From the NCBI GenBank assembly GCA_964563855.1, contig CAZLYU010000001.1:124001-188000 (forward strand): 64,000 bases of DNA, given 5' to 3'. Below, piece by piece: positions 8,741-18,574 of this stretch (positions are counted from its first letter, which is position 1; every line of letters starts with the position of its first letter). The DNA comes from JAFGRR01 sp964563855. Its GTDB lineage: Bacteria > Planctomycetota > Phycisphaerae > UBA1845 > Fen-1342. The notes beneath the pieces are model-generated. The model had not been told where the DNA came from and searched no databases. It was given only the letters and a program-made list of their open reading frames with translations. Position numbers and translations under genes: made by a program.

Positions 8741-11700
8741 TCACGACGGATCGCGGTTCTCGCGCAGCCACTGGCGGTCTTCGGCTGCAAGCGGATTCGC
8801 CTGCCCGGCGGCCTCAGCCTGCGACGCAATGCGATCCGCCTCGCGCAGCCAAGCTTCGACCGGGGCTTCGCTGTTCAGCGCACGCGATGCCTGCGCCAGT
8901 CGAACGAGAGCGGTTGCACGACGATCGTCGTTCGCCGGCAACAGCTCTAACACCCGCTCCCACTCGAGTTGCGCATCCGCCAAACGATCCGACATACGCA
9001 TCAGAATGTTCGCCAGCGTGTCGCGAAACTCCACATCGCGCGGCGACAGCTCAACCGCCCGTTGCGCAAGCGGAAGCGCCTCCTGCAACGCAGAGCTGCT
9101 GGCCCCCTCACGTCCCACCACCCACGCCAGGTTGTTCAACGCGTCAGGATCGTTCGGCGCCAGCGCGACGAGCTCACGAAAGGCGCGTTCCGCTTCGTCA
9201 TAGTCGCCTCGTTGATACGCCAACACACCCAGCGACGCCCATACGCCCGGTCGGCGTCGATCGAGTTCCGCCGCCCGCTTCAGAAAGGTTGTCGCTGCGG
9301 ACGCATACGCCGGCCGGCCAGCCAGCAACCCGCCCGCCGTGATCAGCAGTTCGACATCCGGCCTCGCCGACGCCAATGTCTCCCGCCCAAGACGCTCGAC
9401 CCGCGCGTCGTCGCCGCGCTCCGCCGCGAGCCGCATGCGCGACTGCGCTACAACGGCCGCCTCGGGCGCGAGCTGCTCGGCACGCGCCAGTCGCGCCTCA
9501 GCCTCATCAAACGACCCCGCCTCGATCAGCAGATCCGCCAACGCCAACTGAACCCCTATCGCCTCCGACCCCGTCGGCGTCTCCGCAAACTCCGCCAGCA
9601 ATGACCGCGCGTCCGCCGACCGATCGAGCGCTTGATACACAGCGGCCAGCGCCAGGTACGGCTCCGTCGGCGGCTCAACCGTCTCGAGCGCCGCCCGCAG
9701 TTGCGGCTCATACTGCCGCAACTCCGACCGTTCGTCGCGAAATCGCGCAATGTCCGTCGCGAGTCGCAACGCCTCCCAATCCTCCGGCGCCGCTTGCAGC
9801 GCCGCCCGCGCATGCCCGCGCGCCGCCTCCAGACTGCCGTCCAACACGCTCGCCCGCGCCGCCGCCTTCGACAGCGCAAGCTGCGCTCCGTGAATACTCA
9901 GCCCGCGTTCGGCCAGCGCGAGCGACAGTCGCGGCTGGTTTACTTGCAGCGCCAGACGAGCCAGACGCTCGTAAATCACGGCGGAAGCCGGCGGCGCCGA
10001 TACCGCCGCCCGTAGGGCTTCCAGGGCGCCGAGCCGTCGCTCCGCATCCGGGTCGCTCGCTAGATACGCCGCCTGCACCCAGCGATAGCCGGCGTCGTCA
10101 GCGCCCAGTTCGCGCAATTCATCCAGAAGTGCCGCGGCCCGCTCGCGCCCATCCGGTGTATCACTCGCGAGCGCCGCCTGCGCCAGCGCCACGCGCAAGC
10201 CCCGCGAGCCGGGAAACTGGCCGAGTCCGTCACGCCACGTTTGCTCGGCTTCATCCAGTCGGTCCTGACGCGCATAAAACTCGCCGAGCGCCAGCGGACC
10301 AAAGTCAGACTCCGACTGCGCCGCGAGCGCTTGAAAGTCAGCCTCCGCACGGTCCACGTTGCCCGCGCGCAGGTGAAAGCTCGCCCGCAAGAGGTAAGCC
10401 GCCGAGCTTTGCTCGTCCGAAACCAAGTCGTCCAGGATCGCCCGGGCATCGTCGATACGACCGTCAGCCAGCAGAATCGAGGTCTGCACGCGAACCGCCG
10501 CCAGCCGCGGCGCATTCGGTTCGTTCTGCACGATGCGGAGCGACTCCTCGACGTCGCCGGTCGCCTGATACGTCAACAGCCCGAGCCGCAGTGCGTCGTC
10601 CGGATCGTGAACGTCAGAAGCGACGCGTTCCTGCAACTCCCCAAGCGCCGTGTCCAACTCACCAGCCTGCAACGCCAGATCCACCCGAAGCTGACTCGCA
10701 GCACGCTGCGACATGCGATCTTGCAGTTGCGTCAGCACGTCGTTGGCATCCGCAAAACGCTGCTGTTGCTGCAGCAACGCCAGCAACTGGTTGCCCAGCG
10801 CCATCGTCTGTGTCGCAGCGTAGCCCTGCCGATAGACCACTTCGGCGTTCGACAACTCGCCCGCTTCCTGAAACGCGCCGCCCAGCAGCAGATACGGCTC
10901 GGCGCGCGTCGGGTCAGCGTCGATGACATACTGCAGCATGGAGCGCAGCGCTTCACGATTGGCCGGCCCCTTCCCCGACGCCAACCAGAGCCGCGCTTGC
11001 TGAATGCGCCACTCCAACCCGTTCTGACCTTCAATGTCGCGCAGCTCGTGAACCAGTTGCTGCGCTTCCGCGACGTCGCGCATGCTCTCGGGCTGATCGA
11101 GCAATCGCACCCGCACCGAAAGATTCTCCGGCGCTTCCGTCCGCAGGTCCCGCAGTTGCGCAAGCCCTGCTTCGCGATCGCCGCGACGCAACTCGAACGC
11201 CGCCGCCTGCTCGTTCAAGCGAATCAGCTCGTCGTCGATGGTCGCGTCGCGCCCCGTCGCGAACGCGGCGCGGGCCGCTTCAAGTTCGTTCAGCGCTTCG
11301 TGCACACTCGCCAGCAAAACCCACGCGTTCGCACTCTCAGGACGCGCGTCCGTCGCCTCGCTTGCGACCGCAAGCGCCTTGTTCGGCTCCTCGTTTTGCA
11401 GATGCACCCGCACCAACGCCGCCGCGGCCGCCAACCCGTCGTTCGGTATCTCCATCGCTGACCGCAACACGCGCTCGGCGGCGGATGCATCGCCTTCGCT
11501 CAGCAATGCCGTCGCCAGCAGCAGCCGCGGCCGGACGAGTTCCGGATGTTGCTCGCAGAACGTCTCCAGCTCAGACCGCAGCGGCGCCAGCGGCCGATCT
11601 TCTTGCGACGCCAGCGCCAACCGCGCCGCGAAGCGCAACGTCTCGACGCCTGGCGGCGGCGCATCGCCCGCCGGCTCCAGCAGCGTCAACGCGGCGCGCG

Positions 11701-13120
11701 GCTCCCCGCGATCCAGCGCCTGCTGCACCTGCGTCGCCAGCCACGGCCCGACCGTCGCGCGGCCCGCACCCAGTTGTGCCGCTCGACCCGATTGACCGGT
11801 GTTCACGTATGCGTTGGCCAGCAGCCGCCGCGCAGGCGCCGTGAATTCCGGCACCCGCTGCAACGGCTCCAGCAACGAGATGACGCGATAGGGCCGCCCC
11901 TCGGCGGACAACACCGCCGCCTCCAGCATCTGCGTTTCCGGAGCGTTCAGCGCAGTCGGCTGGCTGGCTTCAAGAAAGCTGCGATAGCGCTCGAACAGCG
12001 CACGCCCCTCTTCGACGCGATCCGCCGCCAGCATCATCTCCGCCGCCTCGGGAAGCAGCGCCGGAGCGACGGGGGTCTCCGCCGCCGATTCCAGAATCTC
12101 CTCCGCTGCCGCCGCCGCATCCGCAAAACGCCCTTGCTCAATCAGTAGCGACGAGTGCGCCCGAAACAGCGCCACCCGCCAGTCGAGCGGGTTGACGACA
12201 TAGCCGCTCAGTTGCGCTTCCGTGATCCCCTCCGCGCGCTCGATCTCCGCCGCAGCGCGATCCATCTCGCCCAGCGACAGCCACAGCCGACTCGCCGCCA
12301 GCACGTGCGTCGGATCCTCGATCGGCGCCGAATCCGCAGCTCGCAGGTCCTCACGCGCGGCTTCACGCAGCGCTTCCGCCTCGTCCTCACCGCCTTCAGC
12401 CGCCAAGCGCAACAACGTTCCGGCGCGCGCAACCCGCGCGCCGCGCCCGGGGCAGCGCTCCACAGCTTCATCCACGAGTCGACGAGCTTCATCGCGCGCC
12501 CCGTCGGCTTCGGCAATCAGCAGCAGGTTCGCCAGCGCCGCACGCATCTGGACCTCGACGCCGCACGTCTCGTCATCCGCCGGCCGGTCAAGTTGCTCAA
12601 TGCTTCTCTGCAGCCGCTCGAGCGCCAGATCCGGCTGGTCACGGGTGACATAGACGCGCGCCAGCGACAACTGCGCACGCAAGTCATCCGGCTTGCTCGC
12701 CAGTCGCTCCTCGGCGAAGTACTCGAGCTCGGTGGTGTTGCGAATCGCTTCGTACAGCCGCAGCAGCTCATGCACCGATTCGTCGCGCTCATGCGCGCGC
12801 AGAAGCTGACGGTGGGCGCTAATCGCGCCCCCGATATGCCCGTCGGTCAGCGGCCGCCGCTGCAACTGCGCATCGGCGAACAGCAGCAGCGCATTCGGGT
12901 CGCCCGGATTCGCACGGATGTACTTCCCCAGCTCGCGAACCGCGAGTTCCCAATCGCCGCTTTCGTACGCCGCGCGACCGTCTTCGTACGCCGCGGTCAC
13001 CGCCGCCGCCTGCCGCGCTTGCCGCAGCAGGATAGCCCCGGCGACCAGACCGACGATCGCCACGACGATGATCGACAGCAAGACGATCCGACTCATTCCA
13101 CGACGTTGCACGTCATGCAT
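8741..13120 (-). CDS. Giant membrane-anchored TPR-repeat protein
   Basis: 1459 residues. The N terminus has one transmembrane segment (IVLLSIIVVAIVGLVAGAIL, ~residues 11-30), then helix pairs with TPR spacing (A-YE-G-A-YESGDWE-AV-ELGKYI and many later copies) almost to the C terminus, where EAERAFRELVALAPNDPDALNNLA is a clean TPR unit. The architecture suggests a scaffold in the periplasm or at the membrane, with the repeats outside if the N terminus is inside. No enzymatic domain is visible. ATG 13120 has GGAG ten bases upstream; ATG 13096 would still keep the membrane segment. Similar proteins occur beside exopolysaccharide or PEP-CTERM loci, but none is adjacent here. Confidence 0.8.
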   Translation of the reverse strand: MHDVQRRGMSRIVLLSIIVVAIVGLVAGAILLRQARQAAAVTAAYEDGRAAYESGDWELAVRELGKYIRANPGDPNALLLFADAQLQRRPLTDGHIGGAISAHRQLLRAHERDESVHELLRLYEAIRNTTELEYFAEERLASKPDDLRAQLSLARVYVTRDQPDLALERLQRSIEQLDRPADDETCGVEVQMRAALANLLLIAEADGARDEARRLVDEAVERCPGRGARVARAGTLLRLAAEGGEDEAEALREAAREDLRAADSAPIEDPTHVLAASRLWLSLGEMDRAAAEIERAEGITEAQLSGYVVNPLDWRVALFRAHSSLLIEQGRFADAAAAAEEILESAAETPVAPALLPEAAEMMLAADRVEEGRALFERYRSFLEASQPTALNAPETQMLEAAVLSAEGRPYRVISLLEPLQRVPEFTAPARRLLANAYVNTGQSGRAAQLGAGRATVGPWLATQVQQALDRGEPRAALTLLEPAGDAPPPGVETLRFAARLALASQEDRPLAPLRSELETFCEQHPELVRPRLLLATALLSEGDASAAERVLRSAMEIPNDGLAAAAALVRVHLQNEEPNKALAVASEATDARPESANAWVLLASVHEALNELEAARAAFATGRDATIDDELIRLNEQAAAFELRRGDREAGLAQLRDLRTEAPENLSVRVRLLDQPESMRDVAEAQQLVHELRDIEGQNGLEWRIQQARLWLASGKGPANREALRSMLQYVIDADPTRAEPYLLLGGAFQEAGELSNAEVVYRQGYAATQTMALGNQLLALLQQQQRFADANDVLTQLQDRMSQRAASQLRVDLALQAGELDTALGELQERVASDVHDPDDALRLGLLTYQATGDVEESLRIVQNEPNAPRLAAVRVQTSILLADGRIDDARAILDDLVSDEQSSAAYLLRASFHLRAGNVDRAEADFQALAAQSESDFGPLALGEFYARQDRLDEAEQTWRDGLGQFPGSRGLRVALAQAALASDTPDGRERAAALLDELRELGADDAGYRWVQAAYLASDPDAERRLGALEALRAAVSAPPASAVIYERLARLALQVNQPRLSLALAERGLSIHGAQLALSKAAARASVLDGSLEAARGHARAALQAAPEDWEALRLATDIARFRDERSELRQYEPQLRAALETVEPPTEPYLALAAVYQALDRSADARSLLAEFAETPTGSEAIGVQLALADLLIEAGSFDEAEARLARAEQLAPEAAVVAQSRMRLAAERGDDARVERLGRETLASARPDVELLITAGGLLAGRPAYASAATTFLKRAAELDRRRPGVWASLGVLAYQRGDYDEAERAFRELVALAPNDPDALNNLAWVVGREGASSSALQEALPLAQRAVELSPRDVEFRDTLANILMRMSDRLADAQLEWERVLELLPANDDRRATALVRLAQASRALNSEAPVEAWLREADRIASQAEAAGQANPLAAEDRQWLRENRDPS

Positions 13121-13234
13121 CCTGCGAGTTCTCCGTTGAAACCGTGGACGAGGCGCCGCCGACCGCCGGCCCGAACCTCACGCGCGAAACGCTCAGGATC
13201 GCCACGCAGCCGCGCGCCATCCAGGCCGCGCCGC

Positions 13235-14545
13235 CTAACGACGCCAGAACTGCCCGCCATACTGCCCCGCGTCGCCCAGCTCTTCTTCAATCTGCAGCAG
13301 TCGGTTGTACTTCGCGACCCGGTCGCTGCGGCTCGCACTGCCGGTCTTGATCTGGCCGGCGTTCGTCGCGACCGCCAGATCGGCAATCGTGGTGTCTTCG
13401 GTCTCACCGCTGCGATGGCTGATCACCGCCGCGAAACCGTTGCGCATCGCGAGATCGACGGCATCGAACGTCTCGGTCAGCGAGCCGATCTGATTGATCT
13501 TCACGAGAATCGCGTTGCCCGACTGCTCGTCGATCCCGCGTGACAAATACTTCACGTTGGTAACGAACAGATCATCGCCGACGAGTTGCACACGATCGCC
13601 GATCTTCGCCGTGAGCTGCCGCCAGCCCTCCCAATCGTTCTCCGCCAGACCGTCTTCGAGGCTGCGGACTGGCCACTTGCTGCAGATCTCGGCCCAGTAG
13701 TCGACCATCTCTTCACTGGTCGCGATGCGGTCAGGATCGCTCTTGAAGAAGCAGTATCCGTCTTTACCCTTCTCCTTCGCTTCGTTCGCGAGTTCGCTGC
13801 ACGCCGGGTCGAGCGCGAAGAACACCTGCTCGCCCAGCTTATAGCCCGCCTTGTCGCACGCCTTCGCGATCAGCTCAAACGCCTCGTCGTTGCTCTTCAG
13901 GCTCGGGGCGTAGCCGCCTTCGTCGCCGACCGCGGTGTTGTAGCCCTTGTCCTTCAGCACCTTCTTGAGGCTGTGAAAGATTTCGGCGCCCCAGCGCAGC
14001 GCTTCCTTGAACGTCGGCGCTCCCCACGGCTGCACCATGAACTCCTGAAAGTCCACCGTGCTGTCCGCGTGCTTGCCGCCGTTCAAGATGTTCATCATCG
14101 GTACGGGCAGCGTCCGCGCGCCGGCCCCGCCGAGATAGCGATAGAGCGGCAGATTCAACGCCTCCGCCGCGGCCTTCGCCGTCGCGCACGACACCGCCAG
14201 AATCGCGTTGGCGCCGAGCTTGCCCTTGTTCTTCGTGTCGTCAATCTCGAGCATGCGGTGATCGACCGCCGCCTGATCAAACGGGTTCATCCCAATCAGC
14301 GCTTTCGAGATCTTCTCGTTGACGTTCTCGACCGCCTTCGTCACGCCTTTGCCGAGATAGCGATCCTTGTCGCCGTCGCGCAGCTCGACCGCCTCATTCT
14401 CACCCGTCGACGCGCCGCTCGGAACCGCGGCCCGCCCCACGGTCCCGTCGCACAAACGCACGTCGGCCTCCACCGTCGGATTGCCACGCGAGTCCAGCAC
14501 CTCACGCGCGTGAACCGCTTCAATTCGCCAACTCGGCATGCGCAT
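13235..14545 (-). CDS. eno: Enolase
   Basis: 436 residues, the usual bacterial length. It converts 2-phosphoglycerate to phosphoenolpyruvate in glycolysis. Visible motifs: the N terminus HAREVLDSRGNPTVE, PSGASTG, MMNILNGGKHAD, the Mg2+-binding region SLEDGLAENDWEGW, and the C-terminal SHRSGETEDTTIADLAV. The start at 14545 is set by AAGGAG seven bases upstream; this Shine-Dalgarno lies inside the last codons of the upstream lipoprotein gene, so the two are probably translationally coupled. Upstream in-frame codons lack a ribosome-binding site. Confidence 0.97.
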   Translation of the reverse strand: MRMPSWRIEAVHAREVLDSRGNPTVEADVRLCDGTVGRAAVPSGASTGENEAVELRDGDKDRYLGKGVTKAVENVNEKISKALIGMNPFDQAAVDHRMLEIDDTKNKGKLGANAILAVSCATAKAAAEALNLPLYRYLGGAGARTLPVPMMNILNGGKHADSTVDFQEFMVQPWGAPTFKEALRWGAEIFHSLKKVLKDKGYNTAVGDEGGYAPSLKSNDEAFELIAKACDKAGYKLGEQVFFALDPACSELANEAKEKGKDGYCFFKSDPDRIATSEEMVDYWAEICSKWPVRSLEDGLAENDWEGWRQLTAKIGDRVQLVGDDLFVTNVKYLSRGIDEQSGNAILVKINQIGSLTETFDAVDLAMRNGFAAVISHRSGETEDTTIADLAVATNAGQIKTGSASRSDRVAKYNRLLQIEEELGDAGQYGGQFWRR

Positions 14546-14549
14546 CGCT

Positions 14550-15098
14550 CTACTCCTTGTCATCACGCGTGGCGGCGGCCACGGGGTCCCTCGACTCCTC
14601 AGTCGGCGCATCGGCCGGCCGAGTGGTTACGGTTGAGAACTTCGGCGGCGGCGGCGGCGGAAGCGGCCGCTCAATCTCGGCCAGCACCAGCACCGGATTC
14701 GCCGACTCGTCAGCACTCCCACGCTCCCAGTAGTACGTCACGCGAACCCGATCGTCCGCACGCACATCCCGCAGCGTGGCAACCCGATCGTTGATGTAAA
14801 TCTCGCTCTCCGGGCGAACCCGCAAGACCTGCGTGTCAAGCCGCCACGGCGCAGCGCCCGCCGTACCCGGTGTCGCTTCATAACGCAGGAGAAGCTCACC
14901 CTCCGCGTAGTTGTTCGGCAAATCCGCGAACGCAACACTGCCGACCGCCGCTTCGTATTCGCGCGTCATCGACGCATCCCGACATCCGCACAGCGCCGCC
15001 GCGACGAACGCCCCCAGCGCGACACTGCGGATTGACGCGGCGCCGAGTCCGTCGAGAACGCCGCAAAAGCCCCGGTTGAGAGTCCGTTTCGCAAGCAT
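14550..15098 (-). CDS. Small lipoprotein upstream of enolase, unknown function
   Basis: 182 residues from ATG 15098; the frame is open upstream, but that stretch reads as low-quality Arg-rich sequence. The N terminus is basic then hydrophobic and ends in an AALCGC lipobox at about residue 38, predicting a lipid-anchored protein. The mature part has a beta-like central domain with YINDRVATLRDVRADDRVRVTYYW, reminiscent of small OB-like domains, then a Pro-rich stretch and an acidic tail. Its stop is 4 bases before the enolase start, and it carries the enolase ribosome-binding site. The function is not recognised. Confidence 0.65.
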   Translation of the reverse strand: MLAKRTLNRGFCGVLDGLGAASIRSVALGAFVAAALCGCRDASMTREYEAAVGSVAFADLPNNYAEGELLLRYEATPGTAGAAPWRLDTQVLRVRPESEIYINDRVATLRDVRADDRVRVTYYWERGSADESANPVLVLAEIERPLPPPPPPKFSTVTTRPADAPTEESRDPVAAATRDDKE

Positions 15099-15334
15099 CA
15101 GCCGCCAGCTTACCGGGCCCGCGTCGAGAGCGCAACTCACCTGCCACTTTGGCGGCGTTTGCAGACGCCGCAATCTCATCCCCGCTCCTCGAACACCGCG
15201 GATTCCGACGCCGGCGAGCCCCGCCGCGCGGCGCCGAATTTGCCACCCTCCCCGTGTCGCCGATGTAGTATCCAACGGCGATGCGCCGCGGCAGCGCGGC
15301 ATGGAACCCGGCAACTGATGGAGTGCTGTAACCG

Positions 15335-16183
15335 ATGCGCCTGATGAATAACGTGAAGACTGCCTTTCTGCTCGGCGCCCTCATGGCGCTCTGTATGGGT
15401 GTTGGCTACCTCATCTTCCCGCAGAACCCCGTCGGAGGGCTGCTCATTGGCTTCATGTTTGGCGGCGTCGCCAACCTGATCGCCTTCTTCTTCTCCGACA
15501 AAATCGCGATTCGCGCGATGGGGGCGCAGGAAGTAACCCGCGCCGACGCACCGTGGCTGGTCGACACCACCCACCGGCTCGCGGACCACGCCGGCCTCCC
15601 GCATCCCCGTGTCTACATCTGCCCGCAAGACGCGCCGAACGCATTCGCCACCGGGCGCAGCCCGAGCCATTCCGCCGTCGCCATCACGCAGGGCATGTTG
15701 CGAGCGTTCCCCAAGGATGAAATTGAGGGCGTGATCGCGCACGAACTCGCCCACATCAAGCATCGCGACGTCCTGATCTCCACGGTCGCCGCCATCATCG
15801 CCGGCATGATTAGCATGGCAGGCTACATGTTGATCTTCTTCGGCGGTCGGCGCGACAGTCCGCTGGGGGCGGTCGGCGCGATCGCCATGATCATCTTGGC
15901 GCCGATTGCCGCCGCCCTGATCCAGATGGCCATTTCGCGACAGCGCGAATTCGCCGCCGATAGCTACGGCGGCGAACTGTGCGGCGACCCGCGAAAGCTC
16001 GCCCGCGCCCTGCAGCGCCTGCAGACCGGCAACGAACGCATTCCCATGGAGACCAACCCGGCCTTCAACCAGATGTTCATCATGGAGCCGTTGTCCGCCG
16101 GCGGCGTCGGCGGCCTGTTCATGACCCACCCCCCAACCGAGAAGCGCATCCAGCGCCTCATGGACCAGGCGAACGGCCGCTAA
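15335..16183 (+). CDS. htpX: M48-family membrane zinc metalloprotease (HtpX type)
   Basis: 282 residues. Two transmembrane segments lie at the N terminus (residues ~8-50). The zinc motif HELAHIKHRD is at ~residue 130, two further hydrophobic segments follow (~150-195), and the third ligand region REFAADSYGGELCGDP is near 205. HtpX-type proteases degrade misfolded inner-membrane proteins with the active site on the cytoplasmic face. Length and order fit the family. It is divergent from the lipoprotein-enolase pair. The symbol rests on architecture only, since planctomycetes can carry several M48 paralogues. Confidence 0.88.
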   Translation: MRLMNNVKTAFLLGALMALCMGVGYLIFPQNPVGGLLIGFMFGGVANLIAFFFSDKIAIRAMGAQEVTRADAPWLVDTTHRLADHAGLPHPRVYICPQDAPNAFATGRSPSHSAVAITQGMLRAFPKDEIEGVIAHELAHIKHRDVLISTVAAIIAGMISMAGYMLIFFGGRRDSPLGAVGAIAMIILAPIAAALIQMAISRQREFAADSYGGELCGDPRKLARALQRLQTGNERIPMETNPAFNQMFIMEPLSAGGVGGLFMTHPPTEKRIQRLMDQANGR

Positions 16184-16264
16184 AACGGCGCCGCGCTGCT
16201 CAGACGCCGTAGGGGGGCGTGAGGAAGAAGTTCGGGTATTCCACGGAGCACATCGGAAACCCCA

Positions 16265-17077
16265 ATGATTCATCTCACTCGCGAAGTTCGGTTCAGCGTC
16301 GATCGCGATTGGGCGGGACGCGTGGCCAGTTCGCGACCCGTCACCAACTCCTGGAGCGGTTGGCCGAGCGCCGTGGGCTTGGTCCCGTACCTACGCTTCC
16401 GCGTGACCGTCCGCGGCGAGCCTGATCCGCAAACCGGCTATCTCTGCAACATCAAGCTGCTCGATCAGCTGATCCGCGAACACGCGATCCCGCCCATTGC
16501 CGACCGTCTACACGCCCGCGGCTGGCGGCTTGCGGCCGAAGCCGTCGTGAGACTCGCGTGGGACTCCATCCAGCCAACCATTCCGCAGCAAGCGACGCTC
16601 GCTCGGCTCGAGCTACTCGCTACGCCGTACCTTTCATTCGCCGTCGTCGAGGAGGCGCCGCACATGGTGCAGCTCACCCAGCAGTTCGAGTTTTCCGCCG
16701 CCCATCGGCTGCACTGCCCCGAACGCAGTGCCGCCCAAAACCGCGACTACTTCGGTAAGTGCAACAACCCCAACGGACACGGACACAACTACGTCGTCGA
16801 AATCACGGTGAACGGCGCGCCCGAGGCGGCCTCGGGCGCGCTGCTGTCGCTGCCCAAATTCGAAACGCTCGTGCGCGACGAAGTCATCGACCGACTCGAC
16901 CACAAGCACCTCAACGAAGATACCACCGAGTTTCGCGCCGTGAACCCCACCGTCGAGAACATCGCCCGCGTCGTATGGGAGATGTTGCACGACAAGGTCA
17001 GCCAGGCCGGCGTCGCCAAACTCAGCAACGTCCGAGTCTACGAAACCCCCAAAACGTGGGCCGATTACGCCGGCTGA
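16265..17077 (+). CDS. Duplicated 6-pyruvoyl-/6-carboxy-tetrahydropterin synthase-like protein
   Basis: 270 residues, about twice a single PTPS/QueD subunit. The C-terminal half (from ~residue 135) is canonical: FSAAHRLHCPE, then FGKCNNPNGHGHNY with catalytic Cys and zinc histidines, LDHKHLNED, and VYETPKTWADY. It resembles the eukaryotic-type 6-PTPS more than short QueD. The N-terminal half repeats the fold faintly (LTREVRFSVDRDW, then YLRFRVTVRGEPDPQTGYL, ending ATPYLSFAVVEE), but the HGH zinc motif and catalytic Cys are absent. The active half should act on dihydroneopterin triphosphate, for queuosine or a pterin cofactor. queG lies elsewhere in the window (51788), so queuosine is plausible. 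The degenerate half may be structural. Confidence 0.85.
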   Translation: MIHLTREVRFSVDRDWAGRVASSRPVTNSWSGWPSAVGLVPYLRFRVTVRGEPDPQTGYLCNIKLLDQLIREHAIPPIADRLHARGWRLAAEAVVRLAWDSIQPTIPQQATLARLELLATPYLSFAVVEEAPHMVQLTQQFEFSAAHRLHCPERSAAQNRDYFGKCNNPNGHGHNYVVEITVNGAPEAASGALLSLPKFETLVRDEVIDRLDHKHLNEDTTEFRAVNPTVENIARVVWEMLHDKVSQAGVAKLSNVRVYETPKTWADYAG

Positions 17078-17285
17078 ACCGCGCGCCCGCCGATGCCGGG
17101 TCGCATCCGCAGATCAAGCCGCGGCGAACTCGACTAGCTCCAGAGCAACCCGCCGATAGTCCGCCAGCCGCTTCAACGATTCCCCGTTTCGCCCCGAGAG
17201 CGTCACTCGTGGGGCGGCTAGAATGCCAGACTGGTAGCGGTAACGTGACGCGGGCGGCAATCCGCCCCGACATGCGGAGGTCTCG

Positions 17286-18506
17286 ATGCGGTCCACTTGT
17301 ATCTCGGCGGCAGTCGCCGCGGCGTTGCTCATTCCCCTAACCGGCTGCCCCAACCTGCCCGGCGCCGGCGGCGGCGACCCGACCATCGTCGCGGAGATCC
17401 AGCTCAGCGCCGCCAGTGGCGAGCCCCCGCTCGAAGTCTTCGTTTCCGGCCTCCGGTCTTCTTCAACCGCCGGCGAGATCACCAACTACGCCTGGACCAT
17501 CGACGGAACCACCTATGGGACCGCCGAGTTCTTCCACACCTTCACCGAGGTCGGCGCGTTCGACGTCAACCTCACCGTCACCGACGCCGCCGGAAACACC
17601 GCCAGCACGAAGTCGCAGGTCAGCTTGCTCGGTGATGGGGCGGTCACCGCGACGATTCGCACCAATGTCGACACCGGTCCAGCGCCGCTCGGCGTGCAGT
17701 TCGACGGCGCCGGCAGCACGGCGATCAACGACACGATTCGCGATTACTTCTGGGACTTCAACGACGGCTCGACCTCCATCGAACCCCGCCCGTTTCACAT
17801 CTTCACCGAACCCACCCGCTATCGCGTCACCCTGCGCGTGCGCTCGCGGGCTGGAAACGAAGACACGACCGAGAAGTTCATCGAAGCCGGCGCCGCCCCC
17901 GGGGCGTCGCTGCAGTTCAACGGCGCTCAAGTCGCGACGCTGCAACTCCCCGAAGCCCGCACCTTTGAGCAACTCACCGTCGGTGCATTCTTCAAGACGC
18001 AGGGCGCCGGCGGCGCGCTGCTTACGCTCGGCGCCCAAAACCTCATCGTGTTCGCCGATTCCGCCAACAACGAGATCCGCGTTCAGCGCGACGGTGTGGT
18101 GCTCACCGCCGTCGCCGCCAGTCTCGACGCCCGCTGGCGCTACCTCGCCGTCACCTTCGACGCCGAGAACGACAACGCCGAGATCTACCTCGACGGCGTG
18201 TTGCTGCGCAATGGCGTCTTACCCGGCGGACCGCTCACCTTCTCCGTGCTGCGCATCGGCCCGGGCTACGACGGCAACGCCGCCGCCGTTCGCCTGTTCG
18301 ACGAAGTACGCACGGTCGACGAAGTGCTGGCCGACGCCGGCGACATCGTCCCAGTCGCGGCCCGACACGTGTGGCCGATCAACGACGGCTCCGGGCAAGG
18401 ACTCTGGGACGCAACCCGCGACATCGACGCCGGCTTCCTGGGCAACAGCACCGGCGTAGAGGGCATCGCCGACCCAAGCTGGAGCGCCGACGCACCGCCG
18501 CTCTAG
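17286..18506 (+). CDS. Lipoprotein with two PKD domains and a LamG/concanavalin-like domain
   Basis: 406 residues with a clear lipobox (PLTGC, Cys at ~20). Residues ~40-115 and ~120-200 are PKD-type beta sandwiches; the second shows the classical IRDYFWDFNDGSTSIEPRPFHIF. Residues ~205-400 look like a LamG/pentraxin-type carbohydrate-binding fold (RWRYLAVTFDAENDNAEIYLDGVLL, then VRLFDEVRTVDEVLADA). Secretion and binding modules without a catalytic domain suggest a surface adhesin or polysaccharide-binding protein. GGAGG at 17276-17280 supports the ATG. It stands alone between the pterin synthase and the convergent aminotransferase. Confidence 0.82.
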   Translation: MRSTCISAAVAAALLIPLTGCPNLPGAGGGDPTIVAEIQLSAASGEPPLEVFVSGLRSSSTAGEITNYAWTIDGTTYGTAEFFHTFTEVGAFDVNLTVTDAAGNTASTKSQVSLLGDGAVTATIRTNVDTGPAPLGVQFDGAGSTAINDTIRDYFWDFNDGSTSIEPRPFHIFTEPTRYRVTLRVRSRAGNEDTTEKFIEAGAAPGASLQFNGAQVATLQLPEARTFEQLTVGAFFKTQGAGGALLTLGAQNLIVFADSANNEIRVQRDGVVLTAVAASLDARWRYLAVTFDAENDNAEIYLDGVLLRNGVLPGGPLTFSVLRIGPGYDGNAAAVRLFDEVRTVDEVLADAGDIVPVAARHVWPINDGSGQGLWDATRDIDAGFLGNSTGVEGIADPSWSADAPPL

Positions 18507-18574
18507 CCCGCCCGGAACGCGCCGCCGCACGGCCGCCAAGCGTTCACAAGGGCTGCCCGGCGGAGCGCACGGCT

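Noticed and set aside
9376..10926. 516-codon plus-strand open frame opposite the TPR gene
   Set aside because: Arg/Pro/Ala-rich shadow with no recognisable domain.
16185..16210. ACGGCG/CGCCGT hairpin after htpX as a terminator
   Set aside because: The loop is 14 bases and no T-run follows, so it does not qualify as an intrinsic terminator.
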